Origin: Pseudomonadota bacterium
GTDB lineage: Bacteria; Pseudomonadota; Gammaproteobacteria; JAKAQQ01
NCBI GenBank assembly: GCA_021810635.1
Contig: JAJZIH010000013.1
Location: forward strand, 1-57,234
Length of the DNA: 57,234 bases
Direction: 5' to 3'
In this document: one piece after another, positions 45,562-54,720 of the stretch
Position numbering within the stretch: the first letter of the stretch is position 1
Layout: each line of letters starts with the position of its first letter
Translations under genes and position numbers: made by a program
Notes under the pieces: model-generated
What the model was told of the DNA's origin: nothing
Seen by the model: the letters and a program-made list of their open reading frames with translations, nothing else
Databases searched by the model: none

Positions 45562-47059
45562 GCGCGGGATCCTGGGGTTCCTCCTCCTGGCCTTGACGGC
45601 CCCCCCCGGGCCGGCGGTCGGGCGGGGGCTCGTTCCCTCATCCGCCGTGCTCAGGCACCTGACCGCCCGTGGTCTGGCCGTGAGCGCGGAGGTGGTGGCG
45701 CTCGGACCGGGGGGGCGGATCCTCACCCGTTTCCAGCCGGATCTTCCGCTCATTCCAGCCTCGCTCTCCAAGCTCTTCGTCGCCGCCCGCGCGCTCCGCC
45801 GCTGGGGCGGGCGGCACCGGTTCACGCTCGCCGTCGAAAAAACGACACCCCTCCGGGACGGCTACCTCAGCGGCCCGCTCGTCCTCGTCGACTCCGGGGA
45901 TCCCGGACTGGTCCACGACAACATGCTTCGCACCGCGTGGGAAGCGCGGGCGCTCGGATTGACCGCCGTCCAGGGGGGACTCGTCCTCGTGGCGGCGGGC
46001 TACGGGCGTCCGCCGTGCCGGCTGGCCGACCGCTGCCGGGCGATGCGCGAGAGCCGCCACGCCTACGCGGCCCAGCCCACCTCGCTCGCCGCCGACTACG
46101 GAACGATCGATGTGCTCGTGGCGCCGGGCTCCGCTTCCGGCGCGCCCGCCCGGGTCGCCTTCCTGCCGTTTCCGCCCGCCGGGATCCGGCTCGTGAACCG
46201 GGTGAGCACCGTGGCCCCCGCGAACCGTCGCCCGCTCGCCATCCGCCAGCGCTTGAGCCACGGCCGTGAATCCGTGCGCGTGACGGGCGCCATCGCGGTC
46301 GGCCACCGCCCCCTCCGCCTGTACGTGGCCGCCGCCCACCCCGATGCCTTGGCCGCGGCGCTCTGGGCCGGTGCCTTCGCCCGCGCCGGCATCCGGATCC
46401 GCGGCCAAACCGTGATCCGGCGGCATCCTCCTCCCGGTTCAACGGTCTGGTTCGTCAAACGGAGCGTGACGCTCGCGACCCTGATCGGCCGCATGCTGGC
46501 CTACAGCAACAACTTCATCGCCGACGACCTGACCTTCGATTTGGCGCGGGAAGTCGGCGGGAGCCGTCCGCGCGCACCGACCCTGCCGGAGGCCAGCCGC
46601 GCGCTGACCCGCGCCCTCACTCCGTGGCTGGCCCGCTGGGGCGCCCGGCCGCCCGTGCGGCTCGAAAGCGGCAGCGGGCTCAGCCGACGAAACCGGAGTT
46701 CCGCCGCCGACCTGATCGCCGTGCTCGCCGGCATGGCCGCCGACGGCCGTGACTTTCCGGCGTTCTGGGCAGCCCTGCCGCCCGCCGGAGAGTCCCCTCT
46801 GGCTTTCCTCACGGCGGGCCATCCGGTCTGGCGCCGCTGTTTCTTCGTGAAAAGCGGAACGCTCAGCGATCCGGTGAGCGTGCTGGGGCTGGCCGGCTAT
46901 TTCCGGCGCGCCGACGGAGGCATCGGCGCTTTCGCCGTCCTCGTGAACGGGACGCCCGCGCACCCGGGATTTTCCATAACCCCGGTGCTCGCCGCGCTCC
47001 GCCGCTTTCTCACCCCGTTCGCGGGATCCGGGCTCAGCGCAGGAACAGGCTGTAGGTGA
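45548..47059 (+). CDS. dacB: D-alanyl-D-alanine carboxypeptidase/endopeptidase (PBP4-type, peptidase S13)
   Basis: About 503 residues. An N-terminal signal peptide (RRGILGFLLLALTAPPGP) directs it to the periplasm. The active-site SxxK is SLSK at 72-75, SxN is SNN in LAYSNNFIADDL, and the KTG box is KSG in FVKSGTLSDP. The long insert between SxxK and SxN is the S13 hallmark. PBP4 trims peptide cross-links in peptidoglycan. I chose GTG 45548, with TTG 45533 as an alternative; the frame continues further upstream within xseA. The KTG box with Ser in the middle is common in this family. Its 3' end overlaps the DUF1634 gene by 26 bases, tail to tail. Confidence 0.9.
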   Translation: MTRSRRGILGFLLLALTAPPGPAVGRGLVPSSAVLRHLTARGLAVSAEVVALGPGGRILTRFQPDLPLIPASLSKLFVAARALRRWGGRHRFTLAVEKTTPLRDGYLSGPLVLVDSGDPGLVHDNMLRTAWEARALGLTAVQGGLVLVAAGYGRPPCRLADRCRAMRESRHAYAAQPTSLAADYGTIDVLVAPGSASGAPARVAFLPFPPAGIRLVNRVSTVAPANRRPLAIRQRLSHGRESVRVTGAIAVGHRPLRLYVAAAHPDALAAALWAGAFARAGIRIRGQTVIRRHPPPGSTVWFVKRSVTLATLIGRMLAYSNNFIADDLTFDLAREVGGSRPRAPTLPEASRALTRALTPWLARWGARPPVRLESGSGLSRRNRSSAADLIAVLAGMAADGRDFPAFWAALPPAGESPLAFLTAGHPVWRRCFFVKSGTLSDPVSVLGLAGYFRRADGGIGAFAVLVNGTPAHPGFSITPVLAALRRFLTPFAGSGLSAGTGCR

Positions 47060-47459
47060 GAACGGCCCCGACGAAGGCGGTGAAGGCCGTGTATTTCCAG
47101 TTGCGCTCCTCCACGGCGAAAAAGACCATGGAGCTCACGACCCGGATGTAGGGCGTGAAAAGCAGGGCCGCAATCCCGAGATCGATAAAGGCCCTGGGCC
47201 CCCACCCGGAGAGCTGGAACATGGCGCGCAGATCGTGCACGAGGAAGTCGAAGTAGTTCATCCCGGCGATGAGATACTTGAGGTGGAGCGAGCCGGTCCG
47301 CACGTACTGCCAGACGAGTCCGGTGAGGAGCAGGACAATGCTGAAGAGGACACCGGCCAGCAGGATGTAGCCCACGAGGAGTTCCATGTCATGCTCGAGG
47401 CGGGCCTCCCGCCGGGCGGCAGTGGTCGCATCGGAGGGTTCGCGCGGAGTGGGGTTCAT
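47034..47459 (-). CDS. DUF1634 membrane protein
   Basis: A 141-residue inner-membrane protein with three hydrophobic helices: VGYILLAGVLFSIVLLLTGL, FIDLGIAALLFTPYIRVVSS, and AFTAFVGAVLTYSLFL. This is the DUF1634 layout. It lies 10 bases after a TauE/SafE permease gene, a pairing seen in many genomes, so it is probably an accessory subunit of that permease. Function is not demonstrated. Confidence 0.85.
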   Translation of the reverse strand: MNPTPREPSDATTAARREARLEHDMELLVGYILLAGVLFSIVLLLTGLVWQYVRTGSLHLKYLIAGMNYFDFLVHDLRAMFQLSGWGPRAFIDLGIAALLFTPYIRVVSSMVFFAVEERNWKYTAFTAFVGAVLTYSLFLR

Positions 47460-47469
47460 GGGGTTCTCC

Positions 47470-48318
47470 CTAGACGCCGTGGCCGAAGACCCCGATCCCG
47501 CGCAGGATCATTTCGACCCCGAGCAGAAGCAGGACCACGAGGAAAAATTGGCGGATGGCCTGGTTGCTGAGCCGCTTGAGCAGGCGGGTGCCGATGAACG
47601 CACCGGCCACGACGCCGATGATGACCGGCGCCGCCAGCCCGGGGTCGACGTACCCGGCCGCGATGTAGATGCTCGTCCCGGCCAGCGCGGTGACGCCGAT
47701 GATGAGGTTGCTGGTCGTGGTCGAAACCTTGGGAGGCAGTCCCATGGCCAGGTCGAGGATGAGCACCTTGAGCGCACCGGCCCCGATCCCCAGCAGACCG
47801 GCGATGAAACCGGCCCCGAACATGCAGGGTCCGCCCAGCCAGCCGCGCCGTCCTTCGTAGTCGATCTGGCGATTCTCCGCATGGTCGTAGTAGCCACCCC
47901 TGAGCTCCAGCCAGCGCGAAATCGGATCGGCCGGCTTGAGATAGTCGGCGTGCTGGGCCTTGCGCAGGAAGAGCGTCCCCCAGGACAGGAGCAGGACGAG
48001 GCCGAAGGCGATGAAGAGAGGCTGGTCGGATGAGGCCAGGGTCACGGTCGCGCCGACGATGGCACCCAGGATGGTGAACATCTCGAGGAACATGCCGATC
48101 TTGAGATTCGTGACGCCGTCACGGACATAGGCGGAGGCGGCCCCGCTTGAGGTTGCGATCACGGAAACGATGCTGATGGCGATGGCGTGCTTGATCCCGA
48201 CTCCGAACAGTGTGAGCGCCGGGATCAGGACGATGCCGCCGCCCATGCCGCTCATCGCCCCGATGAATCCGGCCACGATCGAAACCCCGAACAGGATGCC
48301 GGGCGAGGTGATGCTCAT
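47470..48318 (-). CDS. TauE/SafE family sulfite/organosulfur exporter-like permease
   Basis: A 282-residue membrane protein with about eight helices in two related halves. Each half begins with a Gly-rich motif: FIGAMSGMGGGIVLIPALTL and FIAGLLGIGAGALKVLIL. These are the TauE/SafE (COG0730) signatures. Members export sulfite, sulfoacetate or similar anions, or import other compounds. It is directly after the metX-like gene (0-base gap) and before DUF1634, which hints at a link with sulfur amino-acid metabolism but does not prove it. Confidence 0.88.
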   Translation of the reverse strand: MSITSPGILFGVSIVAGFIGAMSGMGGGIVLIPALTLFGVGIKHAIAISIVSVIATSSGAASAYVRDGVTNLKIGMFLEMFTILGAIVGATVTLASSDQPLFIAFGLVLLLSWGTLFLRKAQHADYLKPADPISRWLELRGGYYDHAENRQIDYEGRRGWLGGPCMFGAGFIAGLLGIGAGALKVLILDLAMGLPPKVSTTTSNLIIGVTALAGTSIYIAAGYVDPGLAAPVIIGVVAGAFIGTRLLKRLSNQAIRQFFLVVLLLLGVEMILRGIGVFGHGV

Positions 48319-49416
48319 TCAGAACTCCAGGAATTTTCGAAGTGGTTCTTCAAACCGCACCCAGTCAGCCAGAAACGCGTCGTGCCCAGTCGGCGAGTCG
48401 ATGATCCGGAGCTCGACCGGCGTTCCGCTGCCCCGAAACCCCCGCGCCAAGGATTCGAGCTGATGGGACGGATACAGCAAATCCGTCGTCACGCCGGCCA
48501 CGAGGACCGCCTCGAGCCCAGCTCCTGCCAGCGCCCGTTCGAGGTCGCCACCGCCCGGGTCCGCCGCATCGAATTCATCCATGGCCCGGGACAGGCGGAG
48601 GTAGGATTCGGGATCGAAACGCTCGGCGAAATCTCGGGCACGCGTCTCCAGGTACCATTCTACCGCAAACGGCGGGGCCGATCCGGCCGGCCGGCCGGTC
48701 CGGGCGGCGGGATCCGTCTCGCGCCGACGGCCGAACCGGGTCCGCCACTCGACCGGCGAGCGGTAGGAGATGAGCCCGAGCTTGCGCGCGAAGCGCATGC
48801 CGCGACGGACCCGGTCCGCCTCCTGGCCGAGATGGGCGGACAGGATCTCGCGCTGCAGCGAGCGGATGGCCACGGCAAAGGGTTCCGCCGCCGCAGCGGC
48901 CGAAATCACGGCGAGACGGCGGACCGCGCGGGGTTCGTGGAGTGCCAGCGCCAGCGCCACGAGCCCTCCCATGGAGGGACCGACCACCGCATCGACCCGG
49001 CCGATCCCGAGCGCGCCGAGGGCTCGGTGAATGGCGGCGGCGATGTCCTCGATCGCGATCTCGGGAAAGCGCGCGCCGTAGCGTTCGCCGGTCAAGGGAT
49101 CAATCGAAGACGGCCCGGTCGAACCGAAACAACCACCCAGCGGGTTGAAGCAGAAGATCCGGAACCGGTCCGTATCCAGGGCCCGGCCCGTCCCGATGAG
49201 CGGCTCCCACCAGCCCGGACTCGGATCCGCCGCACTGGAAGCGGCGTGGGCCGAAGGCGAAAGTCCCGTACAGAGGACGAGCACCGGCCGCGATCCGGCC
49301 GCCGGGGAACCCCAGGCCTCATAGGCCAGGGTCACGGCCGGCAGCCGGCCGCCTCCCTTCAGTCGAAACGGTCCGGGCAAAGCCAGGCTGCGCCGGGCCG
49401 GCTCCACTCCGGTCAC
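48319..49416 (-). CDS. metX: MetX-family O-acyltransferase (homoserine or serine acyltransferase)
   Basis: A 365-residue alpha/beta-hydrolase. The nucleophile Ser is in VVGPSMGGLVALALA. The catalytic Asp is in VAGVTTDLLYPSHQ and the His in SPTGHDAFL. NPLGGCFGSTGPSSIDPLTG is the conserved substrate loop. MetX proteins transfer acetyl or succinyl groups to homoserine in methionine synthesis; some relatives in Proteobacteria are serine O-succinyltransferases for cysteine synthesis. The sequence alone does not let me choose, so the symbol names the family. The start GTG overlaps the der stop (GTGA). No metW gene follows, although metW commonly accompanies the methionine enzyme. Confidence 0.85.
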   Translation of the reverse strand: MTGVEPARRSLALPGPFRLKGGGRLPAVTLAYEAWGSPAAGSRPVLVLCTGLSPSAHAASSAADPSPGWWEPLIGTGRALDTDRFRIFCFNPLGGCFGSTGPSSIDPLTGERYGARFPEIAIEDIAAAIHRALGALGIGRVDAVVGPSMGGLVALALALHEPRAVRRLAVISAAAAAEPFAVAIRSLQREILSAHLGQEADRVRRGMRFARKLGLISYRSPVEWRTRFGRRRETDPAARTGRPAGSAPPFAVEWYLETRARDFAERFDPESYLRLSRAMDEFDAADPGGGDLERALAGAGLEAVLVAGVTTDLLYPSHQLESLARGFRGSGTPVELRIIDSPTGHDAFLADWVRFEEPLRKFLEF

Positions 49417-50768
49417 GAGACCCGGCCGCGGGAGAGAGTCGGTGCGGCGCGGCGCCAGGCATGGTGGTCCGAGCTGTCCCTGAACTCGAGCCGGAGCGGT
49501 ACGCCGCCCAAGCCGAATGCATCGGAGAGGTGGCGGGTGAGATAGCGCCGGTAATCGGCGCTCAGGAGCTCGAGCCGGCTGCCGTGGATGACGAGCAGGG
49601 GAGGATTGCGTCCGCCCTGGTGTCCATAGCGCAGCTTGGGCCGGATCCGCCGGACCAAAGACGGGGGATGGGCACGGACGGCTGCGGCGAGGGCGCGGTT
49701 GACCTGGGGCGTGGGCAGCTCGGCCGCCGCTTTCTCGAGGCGGTCGCTCCAGGCGGAGACGAGATCACCCAGTCCCGATCCATGCAGGGCCGAAAGCGGC
49801 ACGGGCTCGGCGGGCGGAAGGAAGGACAGGAGATGGGACAACTCGGTCCGCGCGCAGGTCTTCTGGTGACGCTCAAGCCCATCCCACTTGTTGAGGGCGA
49901 CGACCAAGGGCCGACCGGCCTCGTGGGTCGCCGCAGCCAGGCGGGCGTCGTCATCCGTGGGACCGGCTGTGGCATCGATGAGAAGCGTGACCAGGCTGGA
50001 GCGGGGGATCGTGGCCAGGCTGCGGGCGATCGCCAGCTGGTCCCGGGGATCCAGCCGGCGGGTCCGGCTGCGGACACCGGCCGTGTCGACGAGGATCCAC
50101 GTCCGCCCCCCCCGCTCGACCTGGACCTCGACGGCATCGCGGGTCGTGCCCGGCGTTTCCGAAGTCAGCACCCGCTCTTCGCCTGCCAGCTGGTTCAGGA
50201 GGGTGGATTTGCCGGCATTGGGGCGGCCGATCAGGGCGATGCGGGGGACGAGGGATGTCCCGGCGCCGGGGCCGGGGGCACCGAAGTGCTCCGTGAGCAG
50301 CGCGGCCAACCCGGCGAGCCCGTCGCCGTAAAGGGCCGAAATCCAGGCTGGCAGGCCCCAGCCGAGGCGGGTCAGGTCGAAATCGCGGTCGGCGAACGCA
50401 CGGCCTTCGGCCTTGTTGGCCACGACCAGGACCGGTTTGCCGAACTCCCGGAGCCAACCGGACAGGTCCTGATCCTCGGCGAGGGCGCCTTCCACCGCCG
50501 AGACCAGCCAGAGCACGCCGTCGGCTTCGCGGATGGCCGTCTCCGCCTGGTGGCGGAGCGCGCCGTCAAACGGCGTTGGCGCGCGCGGACCGACGCCGGC
50601 CGTATCGATGAAGACATGGCCGGCAAAGGGACCGCGTCCGCTACCGATCAGCCGGTCGCGCGTACAGTGCGGATGCTCCGAGACCAAGGCCTGATGGGAA
50701 CGCACCATCCGGTTGAAGAGCGTGGATTTCCCCACATTGGTGCGGCCAACCACGGCGAGCACGGCCAT
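49413..50768 (-). CDS. der: Ribosome-associated GTPase Der (EngA)
   Basis: A 451-residue protein with two tandem GTPase domains and a C-terminal KH-like domain. The first P-loop is VGRTNVGKSTLFNRM, the second IGRPNAGKSTLLNQLA. Both NKxD motifs are near canonical (VANKAEG, ALNKWDG), and TPGTTRD/DTAGV switch segments are visible. Der is essential for 50S subunit assembly. The usual Pro in the first P-loop is Thr, and NKAE lacks the usual Asp, so domain 1 departs slightly from consensus. It follows bamB by 9 bases, the usual gammaproteobacterial order. Confidence 0.95.
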   Translation of the reverse strand: MAVLAVVGRTNVGKSTLFNRMVRSHQALVSEHPHCTRDRLIGSGRGPFAGHVFIDTAGVGPRAPTPFDGALRHQAETAIREADGVLWLVSAVEGALAEDQDLSGWLREFGKPVLVVANKAEGRAFADRDFDLTRLGWGLPAWISALYGDGLAGLAALLTEHFGAPGPGAGTSLVPRIALIGRPNAGKSTLLNQLAGEERVLTSETPGTTRDAVEVQVERGGRTWILVDTAGVRSRTRRLDPRDQLAIARSLATIPRSSLVTLLIDATAGPTDDDARLAAATHEAGRPLVVALNKWDGLERHQKTCARTELSHLLSFLPPAEPVPLSALHGSGLGDLVSAWSDRLEKAAAELPTPQVNRALAAAVRAHPPSLVRRIRPKLRYGHQGGRNPPLLVIHGSRLELLSADYRRYLTRHLSDAFGLGGVPLRLEFRDSSDHHAWRRAAPTLSRGRVS

Positions 50769-50777
50769 GGCGCCCCT

Positions 50778-51941
50778 TCACCGGGAGGGCAGACGGTACG
50801 CCACGAGCCGCCCGCCCGCAGTCAGGACGAACAGGCGCCCTCCGTCCGCCACGGGCGGCTCCTCGATCGCCGAATCCCCGGCGCGGACGCGGTCCAGGAG
50901 ATGTCCCGTCGAGCGCGCCAGGAACTCGACCCATCCCCGGAGATCCCCGGTCACGACGGCCGGCCCGAAAGGCACCGGCGCCGTGAGCCGGCGTCCCAGG
51001 AAATCCGGGTTGGTCCAGATCGGCAGGCCGGTGGTCCGGTCGTAGGCCCGGATGATGCTTTTCGAGTCGGTGACGTAGATGGTTTCCTGCCCCACGCCGA
51101 GTCCGGCCAGGCTGGAGGCGTGCCGCGACCAGACCGGCTTCCCGGTCCGGGTCGACAGGCACACGAGGCGGCCGTGGTCATTCGCGGCAAAGAGCTGGTG
51201 GTGGTGACGGGCCATCTGCCACGCGACATCGATCATGCGCTGGACCTCGTTGTGCCCGGGGGCATAGGCCAGGGTGGTGTGCCAGAGCACATGGCCCGTC
51301 GCCGCCAGGATCGCCATCACGTGCCCGTCGTTGAAACCGGCATAGACCCGTTGGCGGGTGACAATCGGCCGCGCCGTGCCGCGCAGGAGCAGGTGGGGTT
51401 GGTGTTCGTGGATCTTCCAGAGCAGCCGTCCCCGGCCGGCCGTGAAGGCCCAGATGCGGCTATCTCCGGTCTGGACGATCACCCGCCTTGAGGCGATCAC
51501 CGGCGGGGCCAGGGCGAAGCTCAGAAGCGGTTTCCGCCACAGCTGGTGGCCGTCGTGGGCGTTGAGCACGATGAGCCAGCCGCGCCGGGTGACCACGGCC
51601 AGGCGCCCATCCCCGGCACCGGGTCCCGCGGTAATCGTCTGCCCGACCCGGACGCTCCACAGGAGCCGGCCGCTCTTCGCCCGCCACGCCGCCACACGCC
51701 CACCGCGGCTCGCGGCGAAGACGGAGTGTCCCGTCTCGCCCACCGCGGCCACGAGCCCGTAGCGCTGCTTCCCGGCACCCGATCCCACCTGGTGGGACCA
51801 CAGCCGGATCACGCGGATCAGGGGATGGAACGGCTTGAGGGGCGTGGGCGGCAAAACCGTGCTGCGGTTGCCGCACCCCGCAAGGAGGACGGACAGGACA
51901 GCCGGGAGGGCGAACGCAACTGCGAGACGGGATCGTTTCAT
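50778..51941 (-). CDS. bamB: Outer membrane protein assembly factor BamB
   Basis: A 387-residue lipoprotein. The signal peptide ends in the lipobox LLAGCG. Several PQQ-like beta-propeller blades follow (VAAWRAKSGRLLWSVRVG, NAHDGHQLWRKPL, DRTTGLPIWTNP), each with the A/GxxxxxxW pattern, consistent with an eight-bladed propeller. BamB helps BamA insert proteins into the outer membrane, so the organism is a diderm. It overlaps yfgM by 4 bases (ATGA) and precedes der. Confidence 0.94.
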   Translation of the reverse strand: MKRSRLAVAFALPAVLSVLLAGCGNRSTVLPPTPLKPFHPLIRVIRLWSHQVGSGAGKQRYGLVAAVGETGHSVFAASRGGRVAAWRAKSGRLLWSVRVGQTITAGPGAGDGRLAVVTRRGWLIVLNAHDGHQLWRKPLLSFALAPPVIASRRVIVQTGDSRIWAFTAGRGRLLWKIHEHQPHLLLRGTARPIVTRQRVYAGFNDGHVMAILAATGHVLWHTTLAYAPGHNEVQRMIDVAWQMARHHHQLFAANDHGRLVCLSTRTGKPVWSRHASSLAGLGVGQETIYVTDSKSIIRAYDRTTGLPIWTNPDFLGRRLTAPVPFGPAVVTGDLRGWVEFLARSTGHLLDRVRAGDSAIEEPPVADGGRLFVLTAGGRLVAYRLPSR

Positions 51942-52624
51942 GGCTGCGCTCCGGTTGCCGGCCGGGCCACCCGCACGGGCGGAGCTTTCGTGGCCGAGGC
52001 GGGCAGGGTCGACATTTCGAGGGTGATGATCCGCCGCAGCGGGCCCCCGCCCGCGCCGAGGTTGTCGAGCGCGAGGGTCCAGTCGTTGCGGGCCCGTTGC
52101 CAGTGATGCAGCTCCCGGTCCGCCCGGCCCTTGAGCCAGGCCGTGAGTCCGACATAGGCCCCGGGGTTCTCCCCGTGAAAGAGTGCCAGCACGGCTTTCG
52201 GATCGTGCTCCTCGAGATCCACCCGGGCCAGCCGGATGCGGATCAGGGGCGCCAGTGCCGGATCGGGATCATGGGCCAGCGCCCACCCGAGGTCGCGGAT
52301 CACGGCGGGCCATTTGCCGTGGCGGGCCTCGAGCTTGGCCAGGGTGAGGGCGGCAAACGTGGCTTCGATGGTCCCCCGGTTCCGATGCATGAGGAGGCGG
52401 GCCTCGGCGGCGGCCGCCGCCCAGCGGGCGTGCTGGAGATCATTCCCGAGCCGGGTATAGGCGGCACCGGCTCGCTCCTGCCGCATCTTCACTTCATAGC
52501 GCCAGAACCGCCATCCGGCAAACCCGAGCAGGACCACGATCACGCTGATCGCGATGAACCGCCCGTTCTGTTTCCAGAAGTTGACGAAAAGCTCGATTTC
52601 CCGTTCCTGCCACTGTTCTTCCAC
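51938..52624 (-). CDS. yfgM: YfgM-like tetratricopeptide membrane protein
   Basis: A 228-residue protein with a short cytoplasmic N-terminus, one membrane helix (FIAISVIVVLLGFAGWRFW, about 21-40) and a helical TPR-like periplasmic domain. This is the YfgM (ancillary SecYEG translocon subunit/PpiD partner) layout. It sits between hisS and bamB, its conserved place in Gammaproteobacteria. Sequence similarity between YfgM proteins is modest, so context carries much of the call. Confidence 0.88.
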   Translation of the reverse strand: MEEQWQEREIELFVNFWKQNGRFIAISVIVVLLGFAGWRFWRYEVKMRQERAGAAYTRLGNDLQHARWAAAAAEARLLMHRNRGTIEATFAALTLAKLEARHGKWPAVIRDLGWALAHDPDPALAPLIRIRLARVDLEEHDPKAVLALFHGENPGAYVGLTAWLKGRADRELHHWQRARNDWTLALDNLGAGGGPLRRIITLEMSTLPASATKAPPVRVARPATGAQP

Positions 52625-52636
52625 CGTACCTCCGGT

Positions 52637-53917
52637 CTACTGAGACGGGTCGGCAGGAATCCCGCCGACCAGATATTCCGCCAGCTGCGCCCGCGGCACG
52701 AAATCCGTGCGGCGGGCACCCACGAGCACCTTCACCTGGATCACTCCCCGCTTCAGTTCGTCCTCGCCCACAATCACCGCCCGGCGGGCGCCCGTGCGAT
52801 CGGCCCGCTTGAGTCGCGCCTTGAGCGAACCGGCCCCGAGGCTGAGTTCGATCTCCCGGCCGGGGAGCATCCGGTGCAGGTCCCGGAGCAGGGCGAGGCA
52901 TTCGGCCTCGGCCTGCGCCCCCAAGGGGATCACGACGGCATCGGGACCCTCGGAGCGGCCGGCCGGCACCAGGGCCACCAGCCGTTCAACCCCGAGCGCC
53001 CATCCCATGGCCGGAAGCGGGGGCCCTCCGAGCTCTTCCACCAGATTATCATAGCGTCCCCCCGAGCACACCGCCGACTGGGCGCCGAGTGCCGGACTCG
53101 TCCACTCGAAAACGGTCTGGGTGTAGTAGTCGAGCCCGCGCACGAGGTAGGGATTGACCCGGTAGTCCACGCCGGCCGCGGTGACGAGCTCGAGGACGCG
53201 CTCCCAGTGGGCCCGGGAATCCGGACCCAGGGAGTCGGCCAAGGGCGGCGCCCGTTCGAGGAGCGCGCGGGTCGGACCGGACTTGCTGTCGAGCAGGCGC
53301 AGCGGGTTGCGGTCGAGACGCCGTGCGTCATCCGGCTCGAGTTCCCCCCGGTGAGGCCTGAAGTAGTCGAGCAGAACGTTCCGGTATTGCTCCCGTTCGG
53401 CGGCAGTCCCCAGCGTATTGATCTCGAGCACGAGCCCGGTGAGCCCGAGCGCGTCCCACAGTTCGTCGCTGAGGAGCAGGAGCTCGGCTTCGAGGTCGGG
53501 GGTCGGGATGCCAAACACCTCGACGCCGATCTGGTGGAACTGCCGCTGTCGCCCTTTCTGCGGCCGTTCGTGTCGGAACATGGGCCCGGCGTACCAGAGC
53601 CGCTGGATGCCCTCGCGTTCCAGGTGGTGCTCGATCACGGCCCGCACACAGCCGGCCGTGGCTTCGGGGCGGAGCGCCAGACGGTCGCCGTTGCGGTCTT
53701 CGAAGAGGTACATCTCCTTTTCGACGATGTCCGTGGCTTCGCCGATGCAGCGGACGAAGAGGGCCGCCTCTTCCACCAGGGGAAGCCGGATCTCCCGGTA
53801 GCCGGCGCGGCGGAACACTTCCCGGGCCACACGTTCAATGTGCTGCCAGTGGGGGGTTTCGCGGGGCAGGAGATCGTTCATGCCACGGACGTGGGCAGGC
53901 GGCGTCTCCCGTTTCAC
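52637..53917 (-). CDS. hisS: Histidyl-tRNA synthetase
   Basis: A 426-residue class II synthetase of expected length. It opens with VRGMNDLLPRETPHWQHIE, the usual start region. Motif 2 is FRHERPQKGRQRQFHQIGVE. The histidine-specific segments are GLDYYTQTVFEW and SGGRYDNLVEELGG. The C-terminal anticodon-binding domain follows about residue 330. I start at GTG 53917, which overlaps the rodZ stop by 4 bases (GTGA); the frame remains open far upstream but runs across rodZ. In most relatives ispG lies between rodZ and hisS; it is absent here. Confidence 0.96.
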   Translation of the reverse strand: MKRETPPAHVRGMNDLLPRETPHWQHIERVAREVFRRAGYREIRLPLVEEAALFVRCIGEATDIVEKEMYLFEDRNGDRLALRPEATAGCVRAVIEHHLEREGIQRLWYAGPMFRHERPQKGRQRQFHQIGVEVFGIPTPDLEAELLLLSDELWDALGLTGLVLEINTLGTAAEREQYRNVLLDYFRPHRGELEPDDARRLDRNPLRLLDSKSGPTRALLERAPPLADSLGPDSRAHWERVLELVTAAGVDYRVNPYLVRGLDYYTQTVFEWTSPALGAQSAVCSGGRYDNLVEELGGPPLPAMGWALGVERLVALVPAGRSEGPDAVVIPLGAQAEAECLALLRDLHRMLPGREIELSLGAGSLKARLKRADRTGARRAVIVGEDELKRGVIQVKVLVGARRTDFVPRAQLAEYLVGGIPADPSQ

Positions 53918-54720
53918 GGGCGTCTCCCCGTCACGGGTCCCGCGAGACCGAAGACGGCCACCCGCCGGGGGCCGGTCCAGGGAGCCAGGGCGAAGGGCTC
54001 TCCATTGACCGTGAGACGGACCGCCGGCGCATTGCCGATGTGGATCCTGACCGGCGGGGCAACCCGGAGCGTCAGGGTTTTCTGGTGGACCACGAGGCCG
54101 GCGTAGACGACGTGGCCGTCCCGGTCGACCTCGATCCAGGAGCGGTGCCGGAAGCTGAAGTCGAGGACGAGAAGAGGCCTGGCTGGGGGCCGGAGGGCCG
54201 CACCCGGAGAAGGAGGGGGACCCCCTGGCCCCCGCTGGACCGGGGGGGAACCCGGAGACCGTGGGGTGCCATGTCCCGCCGGTTTTCCCGGGATCGCCGG
54301 CGACCGGGTCGGTCCGGTCGACAGCCCCGAATAGGCGATGAGGATCCCGGCGGCGGCGAGGAGGGAAAGCCCGCTCAGTGCGACCGGCAGCCAGCGGGTG
54401 CGCACCCCTCCCCACGGAGCATTCTCCGCTTCACTGGGGTCCGGGCGGAGGGGGGGGGTCCATGCCGGCAGGTCCGCCAGCCGGCCGACCAGGGCATCCG
54501 GGGCGAGGCCCAGCCACTGCGCATAACGCCGGAGATGGCCCAGGTAGTAAATCCGGGCATCAAAGGCACCCACGCGACCCTCTTCGAGGCGGAGCAGAAT
54601 CTCACGCGGCAGGTGGAGTGCCTGGGCCGCCTGTTCGAGACTGACCTGCCGCTCGGCGCGGCAGCGGGCCAAAAGCGTGCCGGCCTCCACGCTGTTCAGG
54701 CGGGGTTCGGGATCGGTCAC
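53914..54720 (-). CDS. rodZ: RodZ-family cell-shape protein
   Basis: A 268-residue protein. An N-terminal helix-turn-helix (about 10-85, EAGTLLARCRAERQVSLEQA, then FDARIYYLGHLRRYAQWLGL) is followed by one membrane helix (about 111-131). A Pro/Gly/Ser-rich linker and a C-terminal periplasmic DUF4115 domain (SWIEVDRDGHVVYAGLV) come next. RodZ links MreB filaments to the wall synthesis machinery. I start at GTG 54720, which overlaps the pilF stop (GTGA). The linker is long and rich in Pro-Gly runs. ispG does not follow, unlike in most relatives. Confidence 0.88.
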   Translation of the reverse strand: MTDPEPRLNSVEAGTLLARCRAERQVSLEQAAQALHLPREILLRLEEGRVGAFDARIYYLGHLRRYAQWLGLAPDALVGRLADLPAWTPPLRPDPSEAENAPWGGVRTRWLPVALSGLSLLAAAGILIAYSGLSTGPTRSPAIPGKPAGHGTPRSPGSPPVQRGPGGPPPSPGAALRPPARPLLVLDFSFRHRSWIEVDRDGHVVYAGLVVHQKTLTLRVAPPVRIHIGNAPAVRLTVNGEPFALAPWTGPRRVAVFGLAGPVTGRRP

